Shown in pieces: positions 16,449 through 24,896 of a stretch of 64,000 nucleotides of DNA. Made by a program: the position numbers and the translations under genes. Below the pieces are notes generated by a model that was not told the origin of the DNA, did not search any database, and saw only the letters and a program-made list of their open reading frames with translations. The stretch is from Peterkaempfera sp044755465 (lineage in GTDB: Bacteria > Actinomycetota > Actinomycetes > Streptomycetales > Streptomycetaceae), in NCBI RefSeq assembly GCF_044755465.1, contig NZ_JBIVRB010000001.1, positions 744,001 to 808,000 on the forward strand, in the 5' to 3' direction. Positions within the stretch are counted from its first letter, which is position 1. Every line of letters starts with the position of its first letter.

Positions 16449-17648
16449 ATGGAGGTCACCGGACGGCTGCGGCAGGCCCGCGCCGCGCTGCTGGTCAGCT
16501 TCCTCTGCCAGGGCGTGGCCTTCGCGCTGCTGGTCACCCGCATCCCCGCCGTCCAGGACCGGTACGGCATCAGCGACGCCCTGCTCCCGGTCTTCCTCGC
16601 CGCCGTACCGGTGCTCGCGGGCGCGGGCAGCATCGCCTCCGAACGCCTGGTCGGCCGCACCTCCGCTCGGGCCGTGCTGCGCACCGTCCAGCCGCTGCTC
16701 TGCCTCTCCCTGGTCGGCGTCGGCGCGGGCGGCACCCTGTGGCAACTGGCCCTGTCGCTGGCCGCGTTCGGGCTGCTGGTCGGCGCCCTGGACGCCAGCA
16801 TGAACATGCTGGGCGTCGGCCTCCAGCGCCGCTACGGCCGCTCCATCATGCTGGGCTTCCACGCCGCCTTCAGCCTGGGCGGGATCATCGGCGCCTCGCT
16901 GGCCTGGGCCGGCGCGCACTGGCACCTCACGCTGCCGACCCTCTTCGGCTGCTCCGCCGCCGTGCTGATCCCGGTCTCGCTGGCCGCGAGCACCCGCTAC
17001 GCCGGACCGGCCGAGCTGGCCGGGGCCGAACGGGCGGCGGCCGAGGCCGCGGGCCGGTCCCTCCCGTGGCGGCCGCTGCTGCCGCTCTGCTTCGCGATGG
17101 CCGCCGCGTACATCGCGGACGCCACCGTCTCCAACTGGAGCGCCAAGTACCTCCAGGACACCCTGCACAGCTCGGAGGAGCTGGCCACCGTCCCGTACAA
17201 CGCGTACATGGTGACCATGCTGCTCGGCCGCACCCTCGGCGACGCGGGCGTGCAGCGCTGGGGCGCCGTCGCGGTGGTGCGGGCCGGGACGGTGCTGTCG
17301 GCGGCCGGCTTCGCCGTGGTGGCCGTCGCCCCCGGGCCGTGGACCGGCATCCTGGGATTCACCCTGCTGGGGGTCGGCCTGTGCGCCATCGTGCCGCAGG
17401 TCTTCGCGGCGGGCGGCCGCCGCTTCCCCGACGCCTCGGACGCCGCCGTCGCCCGGCTCAACCTCTTCAACTACGTCGGCTTCCTGGTCGGCTCACCGCT
17501 GGTCGGCGCCGTCGGGGACGCCGGTTCGTACCGGGCCGCGATGGCGGTGCCGCTGGTGCTGGTGCTCACCGTGCTGCTGGTCTCCCGGGCGTTCGGCGGC
17601 GCCGCCCGGCGGACCGGTACGGCCGCCGTACCCGGCGAGGCGGGCTGA
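16449..17648 (+). CDS. MFS transporter
   Basis: A 399-residue protein with about 12 hydrophobic segments and the typical two-halves layout of the major facilitator superfamily. The loop between segments 2 and 3 carries SERLVGRTSARAVLR, and between 8 and 9 LLGRTLGDAGVQRWG, the MFS motif A positions. LGFHAAFSLGGIIGA resembles the FucP/YbjJ-like subgroup, often annotated as sugar or fucose permease-like. Substrate unknown. The ATG at 16449 has GGGGAGAGG upstream. It diverges from the M23-like gene across 238 bp. Confidence 0.85.
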   Translation: MEVTGRLRQARAALLVSFLCQGVAFALLVTRIPAVQDRYGISDALLPVFLAAVPVLAGAGSIASERLVGRTSARAVLRTVQPLLCLSLVGVGAGGTLWQLALSLAAFGLLVGALDASMNMLGVGLQRRYGRSIMLGFHAAFSLGGIIGASLAWAGAHWHLTLPTLFGCSAAVLIPVSLAASTRYAGPAELAGAERAAAEAAGRSLPWRPLLPLCFAMAAAYIADATVSNWSAKYLQDTLHSSEELATVPYNAYMVTMLLGRTLGDAGVQRWGAVAVVRAGTVLSAAGFAVVAVAPGPWTGILGFTLLGVGLCAIVPQVFAAGGRRFPDASDAAVARLNLFNYVGFLVGSPLVGAVGDAGSYRAAMAVPLVLVLTVLLVSRAFGGAARRTGTAAVPGEAG

Positions 17649-17672
17649 CCGGCGCCCGTACCGGCGCTCCGC

Positions 17673-17678
17673 TAGCGT
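17673..17678 (+). promoter_or_regulatory. -10 element, leaderless start of acuC
   Basis: TAGCGT ends seven bases before the ATG at 17686; no Shine-Dalgarno sequence. Confidence 0.5.
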
Positions 17679-17685
17679 GGCCGCC

Positions 17686-18936
17686 ATGTCCGACGCCCCG
17701 CCCGCCGCCCGGCCCGCCCTGGTCCCCTGCGGGCTCCGCCTCCAGTGGGACGAGGCGGTCACCGCCTACGACTTCGGCCCCGGCCACCCGATGGACCCGA
17801 TCCGGCTCGCCCTCACCATGCGGCTGGTGGAGGCGTTCGGGCTCACCGAGGCGCCCGGCGTCACCGTCGCGGCCGCCGCCCCGGCCGGCGACTCCACCCT
17901 GCGGCTGGTCCACGAACAGGCGTACATCGACGCCGTACGCCACACCGCCGACTACTGGCGCGACCCCGCCGAGCACGACACCGCGCGCGGCCTGGGCACC
18001 GAGGACAACCCGGCCTTCCCCGGCATGCACACCGCGTCCGCGCTGATCGCCGGGCAGTCGGTCGCCGCCGCCGAAGCCGTCTGGCCGCCCGCCGGCGCCC
18101 CCCACGACCGCGCCCACCCCGCGCACGCGGTCAACTTCGCGGGCGGGCTGCACCACGCGATGCCCGGCCACGCCTCCGGCTTCTGCGTCTACAACGACGC
18201 CGCGCTGGCCATCGCCCGGCTGCTGGAACTCGGCGCCGAGCGGGTGGCGTACGTGGACGTCGACGTCCACCACGGCGACGGCGTGCAGCGCGCCTTCTGG
18301 AACGACCCCCGGGTGCTCACCCTCTCACTGCACGAGCACCCCGCCACCCTCTTCCCGCACACCGGCTGGGTCAGCGAGACCGGCGGCCCGGACGCGCCCG
18401 GCAGCGCCGTCAACCTGCCGCTGCCGCCCGGCACCGGCGACGCGGGCTGGCTGCGTGCCTTCCACGCCACCGTCCCCGAACTGCTCACCGCCTTCCGGCC
18501 GCAGGTCCTGGTCACCCAGCACGGCGCCGACACCCACGCCGAGGACCCACTGGCCCACTTCGCGGTCAGCCTGGACGCCCAGCGCGCCCTGGCCACCGCC
18601 CTGCACGACCTGGCCCACCGCTGCGCCGGCGGCCGCTGGGTGGCGCTCGGCGGCGGCGGATACGCGGTGGTGGAGGTGGTCCCCCGGATCTGGACCCACC
18701 TCACCGCCATCGCCGCGGGCCGCCCCATCGACCCCGCCGCCGACACCCCCGCCGAGTGGCGCGCCGAGGTCTACCGCCGCACCCGCCTACCGGCCCCGTA
18801 CCGGATGACCGACGGCCGCCACCCCGTCCCCTGGACCGACTTCGCCCACGGCGGCTACGACCCCGCCGACCGCCTCGACCAAGCCATCCTCGCCACCCGC
18901 CGCACCACCTTCCCCCACCACGGCCTCCTCCCCTGA
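17686..18936 (+). CDS. acuC: acetoin utilisation AcuC-like class I deacetylase
   Basis: A 416-residue zinc-dependent deacetylase of the histone deacetylase/AcuC family, expected to deacetylate acetyl-lysine on cytoplasmic enzymes such as acetyl-CoA synthetase. The active-site elements are GGLHHAMPGHASGFCVYND (charge-relay histidines), VAYVDVDVHHGDGVQ (zinc Asp and His), VTQHGADTHAEDP (zinc Asp) and LGGGGYAV. The length matches actinobacterial AcuC. It has its own leaderless promoter 37 bp after the MFS gene. After it the conserved order appears interrupted by the lasso-peptide locus. Confidence 0.92.
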   Translation: MSDAPPAARPALVPCGLRLQWDEAVTAYDFGPGHPMDPIRLALTMRLVEAFGLTEAPGVTVAAAAPAGDSTLRLVHEQAYIDAVRHTADYWRDPAEHDTARGLGTEDNPAFPGMHTASALIAGQSVAAAEAVWPPAGAPHDRAHPAHAVNFAGGLHHAMPGHASGFCVYNDAALAIARLLELGAERVAYVDVDVHHGDGVQRAFWNDPRVLTLSLHEHPATLFPHTGWVSETGGPDAPGSAVNLPLPPGTGDAGWLRAFHATVPELLTAFRPQVLVTQHGADTHAEDPLAHFAVSLDAQRALATALHDLAHRCAGGRWVALGGGGYAVVEVVPRIWTHLTAIAAGRPIDPAADTPAEWRAEVYRRTRLPAPYRMTDGRHPVPWTDFAHGGYDPADRLDQAILATRRTTFPHHGLLP

Positions 18937-19126
18937 CCCGGGCGGGGCCCGGTCCCGGACACGGGCGGTTGCGAAGCCGCGCAGATCCGACCCCAGGCGA
19001 CACTGCCGCCTCATGCGTCCGGCGCGTGAACGCCCTCGCTGTACGCAGCAGCCGTGCCGCCGACCGTTTCCGCTCTCCACCACCGCTGGAGGAGCCGGCG
19101 CGCGGTGCGTGGCTGACCCGGGCTCT

Positions 19127-20299
19127 TCACATGTCCAGTCCGAGGCTTGTGGCGATGTCGACCAGGTCGGGGTTGGACCGCTTCCACTTGGAGACCAGGA
19201 CGCGGCCCACTTCTCTGGCCATCGGGTGCACCCGGGCGAGCTGTGGCGCCACGTCGTCCGCATCCTTGAGCGAGCGGAGCGCCGCGTCCCGGTCGTCCGT
19301 GGCCAGATGCGCGCGGGCGGTGTCGATGTGAAAGTGCGCCACGCGGGTCGGCTTGAGGTCCGGCCCCGGGGTGAAGCCCTCGGCCAGGTCGACGGCCTTG
19401 TCCGGCTGGCCCAGCTCTACCAGGGCGGCCAGCCTGTGCAGCAGGGTGTTGCCGGTGCCGAAGGTCAGGTTGTGCGTGAGGACATCGCCGGGGGGCAACT
19501 GCCCAGTCAAGGTCGCGGCACGCCGGAGGTGGTCCTGGGCGGTCCCCTTGTCCTCGGCCCGGGAGGCGAGTGTCACCGCCCGGAGGTGGAGGGCCCCCCG
19601 CACGGCGGTGGCTTCCAGGCCCGGGACGCCCGCGGCGGCCAGGGCGGTGACGGCGTCCTCGACCACGGCCAGTCCGCGGTCGTAATCGCCTGCGGACTGG
19701 AAGGTCCCCGCGCGGTTCCAGTCGGCCGCCGCCTTGGCGATCGGCGTCCACGTCCGGGTGGCTGCCCATTCCTGGCGGGCGGTGATGCTCTCGGCGAGGT
19801 CCGCGTGACCGAGCCGGTGCGCGAGGGTGTAGGCGCAGCCGAAGGCATCGCTCAGCAGGGTCCAGGCCGCCGGGGTGTCCACCGCGTGTGCGTAGGCGGT
19901 GGCGTCCGTGATGAGTGGGGGGAGTACCCCGGCGAGGTCGTCGTACTCGGTGGCGGCACGCAGCGCGGCGGCTTCCGCCAGGGCACCGGCCAAGGTATCG
20001 GCCGTGATTCCACCGGGGTCGCCCGGCAGGTCGTAGCAGCGGACAGCGGCGCGCACCGGGTCGAGGTCGAGGCTGCCGGAGGTGGTGCCTGTGCCGTAGA
20101 GGCGTGCGGTCGTGGTGTTCATGGCCTGGGCGATGACGGCGACGACGGGGGGTGTGGCAGCGCGGTCTCCGACCTCGATCTTGGACAGCAGTGAGGAGGA
20201 GATCTTGGCCTTGTGGGCCAGCTGGGCCTGCGTCAGGCCGCTGGATTTGCGGAGCATGGCGATGTTCTCCCCGACGGCGGGGCGCGGTTGCTGCGGCAT
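19127..20299 (-). CDS. XRE family regulator with TPR-like C-terminal domain
   Basis: A 390-residue regulator. The N-terminal Cro/C1 helix-turn-helix covers about residues 10-65 (MLRKSSGLTQAQLAHKAKIS then SSLLSKIEVGDRAATPP). The rest is helical and repeat-like, with TPR-type pairs (LAEAAALRAATEYDDLAG, WNRAGTFQSAGDYDRGLAVV and others), a layout common in streptomycete regulators that sense small signals. It is divergent from the lasso-peptide operon across about 300 bp and is its most likely local regulator. The ATG at 20299 is preceded on its strand by GAGAGCC only, so the start is weakly supported. Confidence 0.85.
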   Translation of the reverse strand: MPQQPRPAVGENIAMLRKSSGLTQAQLAHKAKISSSLLSKIEVGDRAATPPVVAVIAQAMNTTTARLYGTGTTSGSLDLDPVRAAVRCYDLPGDPGGITADTLAGALAEAAALRAATEYDDLAGVLPPLITDATAYAHAVDTPAAWTLLSDAFGCAYTLAHRLGHADLAESITARQEWAATRTWTPIAKAAADWNRAGTFQSAGDYDRGLAVVEDAVTALAAAGVPGLEATAVRGALHLRAVTLASRAEDKGTAQDHLRRAATLTGQLPPGDVLTHNLTFGTGNTLLHRLAALVELGQPDKAVDLAEGFTPGPDLKPTRVAHFHIDTARAHLATDDRDAALRSLKDADDVAPQLARVHPMAREVGRVLVSKWKRSNPDLVDIATSLGLDM

Positions 20300-20370
20300 G
20301 AGTGCAGGCTCTCAGAGTCGTCGGCGCTACGGCGGTGCCCAGAGCATGCCCGACCTGACGGTCCGTTAAC

Positions 20371-20390
20371 TGTGCAAGTGGTGTGCAAGT
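20371..20390. promoter_or_regulatory. direct repeats upstream of the lasso operon
   Basis: TGTGCAAGT occurs at 20371-20379 and again at 20382-20390, an 11-bp period close to one helical turn, followed by TACTGT at 20399-20404 that could act as a -10 element toward the precursor gene. The repeats lie between the divergent XRE regulator and the precursor, so they are a candidate binding site for that regulator. Nothing else was recognised in the 298-bp gap. Confidence 0.4.
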
Positions 20391-20597
20391 TCGCTGGCTA
20401 CTGTTCGTGCCTGAGCGGTGACAGCATTTGCCTGTGGGTGGGAAGGCCGACCCGCTCGGAGGCGCTCCGAAGCGGGCGGGCCGTACCTGGACGATGCCCG
20501 GTGCCCCGCGCTGCGGCGACCCTGAGGCCCGAGCCTCACCGCCCTCCACCCCTGCCGCCGCGCCCCGCGCGGCCGGACCCATGAGAGAAGGGAACCC

Positions 20598-20735
20598 ATG
20601 ATGATCACCGACGAGCTGTACGAGCCCCCGACGGCCGATGAGGAAGGCACCGTGTGCGGGCTGGCTGCCGGCTCCTACTCCAACGGGCAGTCCGACGACG
20701 GCGACTTCTCCACCGTCAAGTGGCAGCAGGGGTGA
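20598..20735 (+). CDS. lasso peptide precursor (leader plus core)
   Basis: A 45-residue peptide, too short for routine gene calling, with AGAAGGGA before tandem ATGs at 20598 and 20601. The leader contains the RRE-recognition spacing Y-x-x-P (Tyr8, Pro11) and Gly17 at Y+9 of the canonical Y-x-x-P-x-L-x-x-x-G pattern, although the expected Leu and Thr(-2) are Ala. That spacing sets a core starting at Gly25: ring GSYSNGQSD, closed between Gly1 and Asp9, then tail DGDFSTVKWQQG. Alternative cores at Cys20 or Gly21 have no acidic residue at positions 7-9. Asp-Gly (34-35) and Asn-Gly (29-30) are succinimide-prone, fitting the methyltransferase gene downstream. Its stop overlaps a GTG that is the likely cyclase start. 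Confidence 0.75.
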   Translation: MMITDELYEPPTADEEGTVCGLAAGSYSNGQSDDGDFSTVKWQQG

Positions 20736-20750
20736 GTCTCACCGCCCCGT

Positions 20751-20918
20751 GGTTCGTCGGGGGGGCCGGGGCCCCCCCCCCCCCCCCCACCCCCGCCCCC
20801 CCCCCCGCCCCCCGGGGGGGGGCCCCCGCCCCCGCCCCCCCCGGGGGGGGGGGGGGGGGGGCGCCCCCCCCCCGGGGGGGGGGGGGGGCGGCGGCCCCCC
20901 CCCCCCCCCCGACGAACC
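20751..20918. other. G/C-only low-complexity stretch, probable sequence artefact
   Basis: From 20758 to 20911 there are 154 bases with a single A and otherwise long G and C runs. The stretch is bounded by perfect inverted 15-bp arms, GGTTCGTCGGGGGGG at 20751-20765 and its complement at 20904-20918. The GTG at 20732 opens MSLTAPWFVG, which fits the start of a lasso cyclase; downstream, in a different frame, the sequence resumes with RRTVARALAACG, also cyclase-like. Real DNA of this kind inside a coding region is implausible. Collapsed or fold-back sequencing across a hairpin is the simpler explanation. The gene model here should be treated as unreliable. Confidence 0.7.
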
Positions 20919-21011
20919 GTCGCCCGCGCTCTCGCCGCCTGTGGGGCTACCAGGAACCTGGCCTCGATCGACGGCGCCCCGTGGATCGTCGGAGCCCTGT
21001 CGGCGCCCGGT

Positions 21012-22688
21012 GTGCTCGCTGCCCGAGCCGGTCGGGTGCACGCCGCGCTGATCGGTGAGCACGCCGTCACCAGCGCCCAGGTGGAGCACGCCCTGGCCGA
21101 GTGCCGGGAAGAAGTGGGCTGGGAGAGCCTGACCCGTTTCCCCGGGAGCTACTACGTCGCGGTGGCCACCCCGACTGGCCGATACCTGATCGGCGACATC
21201 GCGGGCATTCGACCGGTCTTCGCTGCACATGTCGCCTCCCACGCGCTTCTCGGCAGCCACGTACGCATCCTGGCCGAGGCAGCCGGGAATACCGCCCTCG
21301 ACCCCCAGAGCCTGGCGCTCCAGCTCATCGGCCCGGCCACGCCGACCGCACTCCTCGCGTCGGCCGCCCCCGGCACCAGCCTGTACGGGTCGGTACGGTC
21401 CATACCTCCCGGGCACGCCGCCCAGGTCGACCGGAACGGCGTGCTGCACACTGCCCGCTACTGGGAAGCACCCGATGACGACGTGCCGGCCGAAGTCGGC
21501 GCGCGGGCCCTGCGCGGCGCCCTGCGCGGGGCGGTCGCGGCCCGGGACCGGCACGCCGTCGAGCTGTCCGGGGGCTTGGACAGCACCAGCCTGTCCTTCC
21601 TCGCTTACGAGCGGATCGGCAGCTCCCTGGTGAACCTGACGCGGGAGCCCGCCGACCCGGGCAACGACGACCTGCACTGGGCGCGCCTTGCGGTGTCCGC
21701 GCAGCCTGGCGTTCAGCACCGCGTCCTCTCACTGCGGGAGACGCCGGAGCAGTTCGACGGCATCAGCCGGCCGCTGGCCCTGGACGCGCCCGGCCCTACC
21801 GCACTCAGCCCGGATCGGTCCGCCCACCTGTGGCGGCAGGTGCTCTCCGCCGGAGCCCGGACCCTGTTGTCGGGCAAGGGTGGTGACGAACTGCTCTGCC
21901 CGCCGCTCTCCTATCTGGCCACCGCCGCCACCCGGAGCCGACGCACGGCCCGGCGGCAGCTGCGGGGCTGGGCCGCGCTCCATGGCTGGACCCGCGCGGC
22001 GACGGCGGCCGCAGCCGCGCACCCCGGCCCCTACCGGGTATGGCTGGCCGGCTGCCTGGATCACCCCGGCAAACCCGGTTGGGACGCCGGCCCGTGGCTG
22101 CCCCCTTGGCTGAGCAGCTCCACGCGGCGGTATCTCCGCGGCGCTCTGGAGCAGGCCGCCGTGTCGGCGGAGCCGCTCCACGACCGACCCCACCAGCACG
22201 CCACCCTCGCGGCGGTCCGCGCCATGGCCTCCCTCTGCCGGCTTCAGGGCGACGCGGCGGCCTCCGCCGGGGTGACGATGGCCTACCCGTACGCGGACCG
22301 AACCGTGATCGACGCGGCGCTGTCCGTCCGCGCCGAGGACCGGTACGGCCCGTTCGACCCCAAGCCGCTGCTGACCGCCGCCGTGGCCGGGATCGGCGCG
22401 GCCGCCAGCATGTCCCGGCGGACGAAGGCGGGCTACAGCGCGGACACTGCCCGTGCCGCAGCACGGCACCACGCGCTTCTGAAGAACCTGCTGACCCACG
22501 AGTCGGCACTCGCCGATCACGGGTTGATCAATCCGACCCTCATCCGCCCGACAGCGGCCGCGTGGCAGCGGGCCGATCCGACCACGGATCTCCTACTGCA
22601 CCTGACCCTCGCGGCCGAGGTGTGGGTGCGGACCGCCGAGAACCGGCCCCCGACCCCGGCGCCCGACCCCCCGGAGGCATCGTGCTGA
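21012..22688 (+). CDS. lasso macrolactam synthetase (asparagine-synthase-like cyclase), 5' end damaged
   Basis: The intact frame gives 558 residues of a lasso C protein. The N-terminal glutaminase-like part shows LTRFPGSYYVAVATPTGRY and IAGIRPVF; the synthetase part has the ATP loop VELSGGLDSTSLSFLA and the LLSGKGGDELL and YPYADRTVIDAAL segments. The enzyme adenylates the core Asp/Glu side chain and closes the isopeptide ring. Homology continues upstream of GTG 21012 (RRTVARALAACG then W-I-V-G) into the G/C-only stretch. The natural start is probably GTG 20732, overlapping the precursor stop, with the frame now off by one. The 3' end overlaps the RRE gene start (22682). Confidence 0.88.
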   Translation: MLAARAGRVHAALIGEHAVTSAQVEHALAECREEVGWESLTRFPGSYYVAVATPTGRYLIGDIAGIRPVFAAHVASHALLGSHVRILAEAAGNTALDPQSLALQLIGPATPTALLASAAPGTSLYGSVRSIPPGHAAQVDRNGVLHTARYWEAPDDDVPAEVGARALRGALRGAVAARDRHAVELSGGLDSTSLSFLAYERIGSSLVNLTREPADPGNDDLHWARLAVSAQPGVQHRVLSLRETPEQFDGISRPLALDAPGPTALSPDRSAHLWRQVLSAGARTLLSGKGGDELLCPPLSYLATAATRSRRTARRQLRGWAALHGWTRAATAAAAAHPGPYRVWLAGCLDHPGKPGWDAGPWLPPWLSSSTRRYLRGALEQAAVSAEPLHDRPHQHATLAAVRAMASLCRLQGDAAASAGVTMAYPYADRTVIDAALSVRAEDRYGPFDPKPLLTAAVAGIGAAASMSRRTKAGYSADTARAAARHHALLKNLLTHESALADHGLINPTLIRPTAAAWQRADPTTDLLLHLTLAAEVWVRTAENRPPTPAPDPPEASC

Positions 22689-22945
22689 CCCTCGCACCCG
22701 GCACCCGCATACTCGTCGACGGCATCACCGGGCGCGGCACGCTGATCACAGCGGCCGGCGGCCTGTGGACCCTCAGCAGCAGCGGTGTCACCGCGCTGAC
22801 CGCCCTGCGGGACGAGGGAACCGCCGCCGCGGCCGAAGCGGCGCTCCGTGCCCGGTACCCGGCGATCCCCCGGGAGCAGGTCCGCGCCGACCTGGACGCC
22901 CTGGTGGGCAAGCTCATGGACAGCGGTGTGGTGGTGGACCGATGA
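22682..22945 (+). CDS. lasso peptide RRE protein (PqqD-like, B1)
   Basis: An 87-residue PqqD-fold protein, the normal size of a stand-alone RiPP recognition element. Beta strands are seen in TRILVDGITGRGTLITAAGGLWTLS-type spacing (RILVDG, GTLITA, WTLSSSG), then helices VTALTALRDEG and REQVRADLDALVGKLMDSG. It binds the precursor leader and delivers it to the B2 protease and cyclase. The GTG at 22682 overlaps the cyclase stop and its own stop overlaps the next ATG, so the operon is translationally coupled. Confidence 0.88.
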   Translation: MLTLAPGTRILVDGITGRGTLITAAGGLWTLSSSGVTALTALRDEGTAAAAEAALRARYPAIPREQVRADLDALVGKLMDSGVVVDR

Positions 22946-23382
22946 GCTTCACCGTCGCCCTGCCCCCACGTAGCCGGATCAGCCGCCGCCAATGGCTGCT
23001 CGGACGGGCGGCCGGCTTCCTGGCCCAGGCCGCCGCCACCCGCCGGCCGAACCCGGACGCCCGCGTCGCCCGTGTCGCCACCTGGGCCGTCGGCGGGGCG
23101 CGGCGCCCCTCAACGGCCGCCGAAGCGGAGCAGGCCGTTCGTGCCGTCACCACCGCGCACCCGGCGCTCGGCGGCGCGACCGCCTGCCTGGACCGCGCCG
23201 TGGCCGCGCTCTTGTACTGCCGGGCCCACGGCCACGCTCCGGCCCTCGTTGTCGGTGTGCGCCCCGGCACCGCTCAGGTGCATGCCTGGATCGAGGCCGA
23301 GGGAGTGCCCGCCGCCGAGCCGGCCGATCCGCGGCTCGGCCACACGCCCGTCATCGTCCACCGACCCGGAGTCCCCACGTGA
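22942..23382 (+). CDS. lasso peptide leader protease (B2, transglutaminase-like)
   Basis: A 146-residue cysteine protease of the lasso B2 (transglutaminase-like) family, which removes the leader after RRE-mediated docking. The N-terminal part is helical (RRQWLLGRAAGFLAQAAA), the catalytic Cys is in GGATACLDRAVAALLYC, the His in AQVHAWIEAEG and the acidic partner probably in the RLGHTPVIVH region. The ATG at 22942 overlaps the RRE stop, and its stop overlaps the methyltransferase GTG. Confidence 0.87.
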   Translation: MSFTVALPPRSRISRRQWLLGRAAGFLAQAAATRRPNPDARVARVATWAVGGARRPSTAAEAEQAVRAVTTAHPALGGATACLDRAVAALLYCRAHGHAPALVVGVRPGTAQVHAWIEAEGVPAAEPADPRLGHTPVIVHRPGVPT

Positions 23383-24572
23383 CCGCCACCGTCCCCGCCG
23401 CCCACTGGGCCGCCCGCGCCCGCCGACTCGCCGACATGCTGCGGGCCGGGGGCGCACTGCACTCCGAGGCCGTTGCCGACGCCTTTGCCGCAGTACCCAG
23501 GCACGCGTTCATCTCCGGCCACTACCTGGGCGGCGGCCCCGGCCGCACCGTGCTGGACCCCGAGCACCCGGACGGCGAGCTGCTGGCCCTGGCCTACGCG
23601 GATCGCGGCATCATGACCCACACCCCGGCGGACGAGGCCGGCGGCTACTCCAGCGCCTCGCAGCCCGCCGTCGTCGCCCGGATGCTCGAAGCCGCGCAGC
23701 TCACCGAGGGCACCCGCGTACTGGAGATCGGTGCCGGCACCGGCTACAACGCGGCCCTGATCTCCCGGCTCACCCGTACCCCGGTCACCACCGTCGAGGC
23801 GTCCCCCGTCGTCGCCGCCGAGGCCCGCGCGGCGCTGCGGCGCACCGGCCACAGCGAGCAGCGGGTGCGGGTGGTCACCGGTGACGGGTACGCCGGGCAC
23901 GCCGGGGGCGGCCCCTGGGACCGCATCATCGTCACCTGCGGCATCGCCGGGCTCTCCCCGCACTGGCTGGACCAACTCGCCCCGCACGGAAGCGTCATCG
24001 CCCCGCTTGCCCACGCAGGCGTCCATCCGCTGGCCCGCATCAGCGGCCATGGTGACGGCGTCGTCGGCCGCCTCGTCACCATGGCCGATTTCATGAACGC
24101 CACCGGCCCGCTGTACGCGGGCGCCCGGACTTCTCCCTCCACCCGCAGCCGGCTGTTCCCGGCTCCCGCCACCCGCCTTCCCGGCACCGTCCCCGCCGCG
24201 TTGGACCCGCGCGGCTCCTACAGCGACCTGTGGATGTACCTCGCCGCCCAGGACCCCCGCATCACCTGCGCGAGTGCCGAAGGCCCGATCGACCACACCG
24301 GCTGCGCCCTGGTGACCGAGGACGAGACCACGGCGGTGTTCGTCCGGCCCGGCGGCCTCTATCTGACCGAGGACACCCCGAGCACCCGGGCCCTCGCCGA
24401 GGTCGTCGCCCACCGCGTCGCCGCCTGGGACCGGGAGGGCCGCCCCGCGCTGGACCGGTGGACCTGCCGCCTGACCCTCGCGGGTGACCCCGAGTCGCCC
24501 ATCCAGGTCCCCGGCGCCTGGGCGCTCGACCCCGAGCCCGCCGCCGGGCGCGAGGGTCGATCACGCGTCTGA
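23379..24572 (+). CDS. protein-L-isoaspartate O-methyltransferase homologue of the lasso cluster
   Basis: A 397-residue methyltransferase of the PIMT family. The N-terminal half carries PRHAFISGHYLGG, YSSASQPAVVARMLEAAQL and motif I RVLEIGAGTGYNAALISRL, then VTGDGYAGH and WDRIIVTCGI, the standard PIMT layout. The C-terminal about 170 residues are an extension not found in housekeeping PIMT. In the related lihuanodin and cellulonodin-2 lasso systems, such enzymes methylate an aspartate so that it cyclises to an aspartimide. The GTG at 23379 overlaps the B2 stop, so it is part of the operon. No ABC exporter or isopeptidase follows. Confidence 0.87.
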   Translation: MTATVPAAHWAARARRLADMLRAGGALHSEAVADAFAAVPRHAFISGHYLGGGPGRTVLDPEHPDGELLALAYADRGIMTHTPADEAGGYSSASQPAVVARMLEAAQLTEGTRVLEIGAGTGYNAALISRLTRTPVTTVEASPVVAAEARAALRRTGHSEQRVRVVTGDGYAGHAGGGPWDRIIVTCGIAGLSPHWLDQLAPHGSVIAPLAHAGVHPLARISGHGDGVVGRLVTMADFMNATGPLYAGARTSPSTRSRLFPAPATRLPGTVPAALDPRGSYSDLWMYLAAQDPRITCASAEGPIDHTGCALVTEDETTAVFVRPGGLYLTEDTPSTRALAEVVAHRVAAWDREGRPALDRWTCRLTLAGDPESPIQVPGAWALDPEPAAGREGRSRV

Positions 24573-24896
24573 CAGGCCGTCAGGTTCCCTTGTCCGCCGA
24601 AGAGGCGGTGGGGGTGTGGTGAGCGGCCTCGACCTGGTCTCCGCGAGTGGAGGGGAGCGCTCCGGCGCGGGGGGTGGACGTACGGCGGGGAGAGGGCCCG
24701 GGGGCGCATGGCGGGGCCGGGCCGCGTCGGGCCTGGGGGCGGGGTCCGCGACCGGGCTGACCTGGCATCGGGCGGCCCGGCCGGGCGGTGCCGGCCGAGC
24801 CCGGGGGCGGCCTGGGGGGTGGTCGGCGGGGGCGTCGCCGTCGACGGCGGTGCGCGACCGGCGTACCCCAGAGCGCCGATCGTTCACGTACTGCAA

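Noticed and set aside
20655..20735. Lasso core starting at Cys20 or Gly21 of the precursor
   Set aside because: Neither choice gives Asp or Glu at ring position 7, 8 or 9, so no isopeptide ring could form; Gly25 does.
20758..20911. Open frames rich in Pro/Gly across the G/C-only stretch
   Set aside because: They are products of homopolymer runs and match no protein; treated as artefact, not genes.
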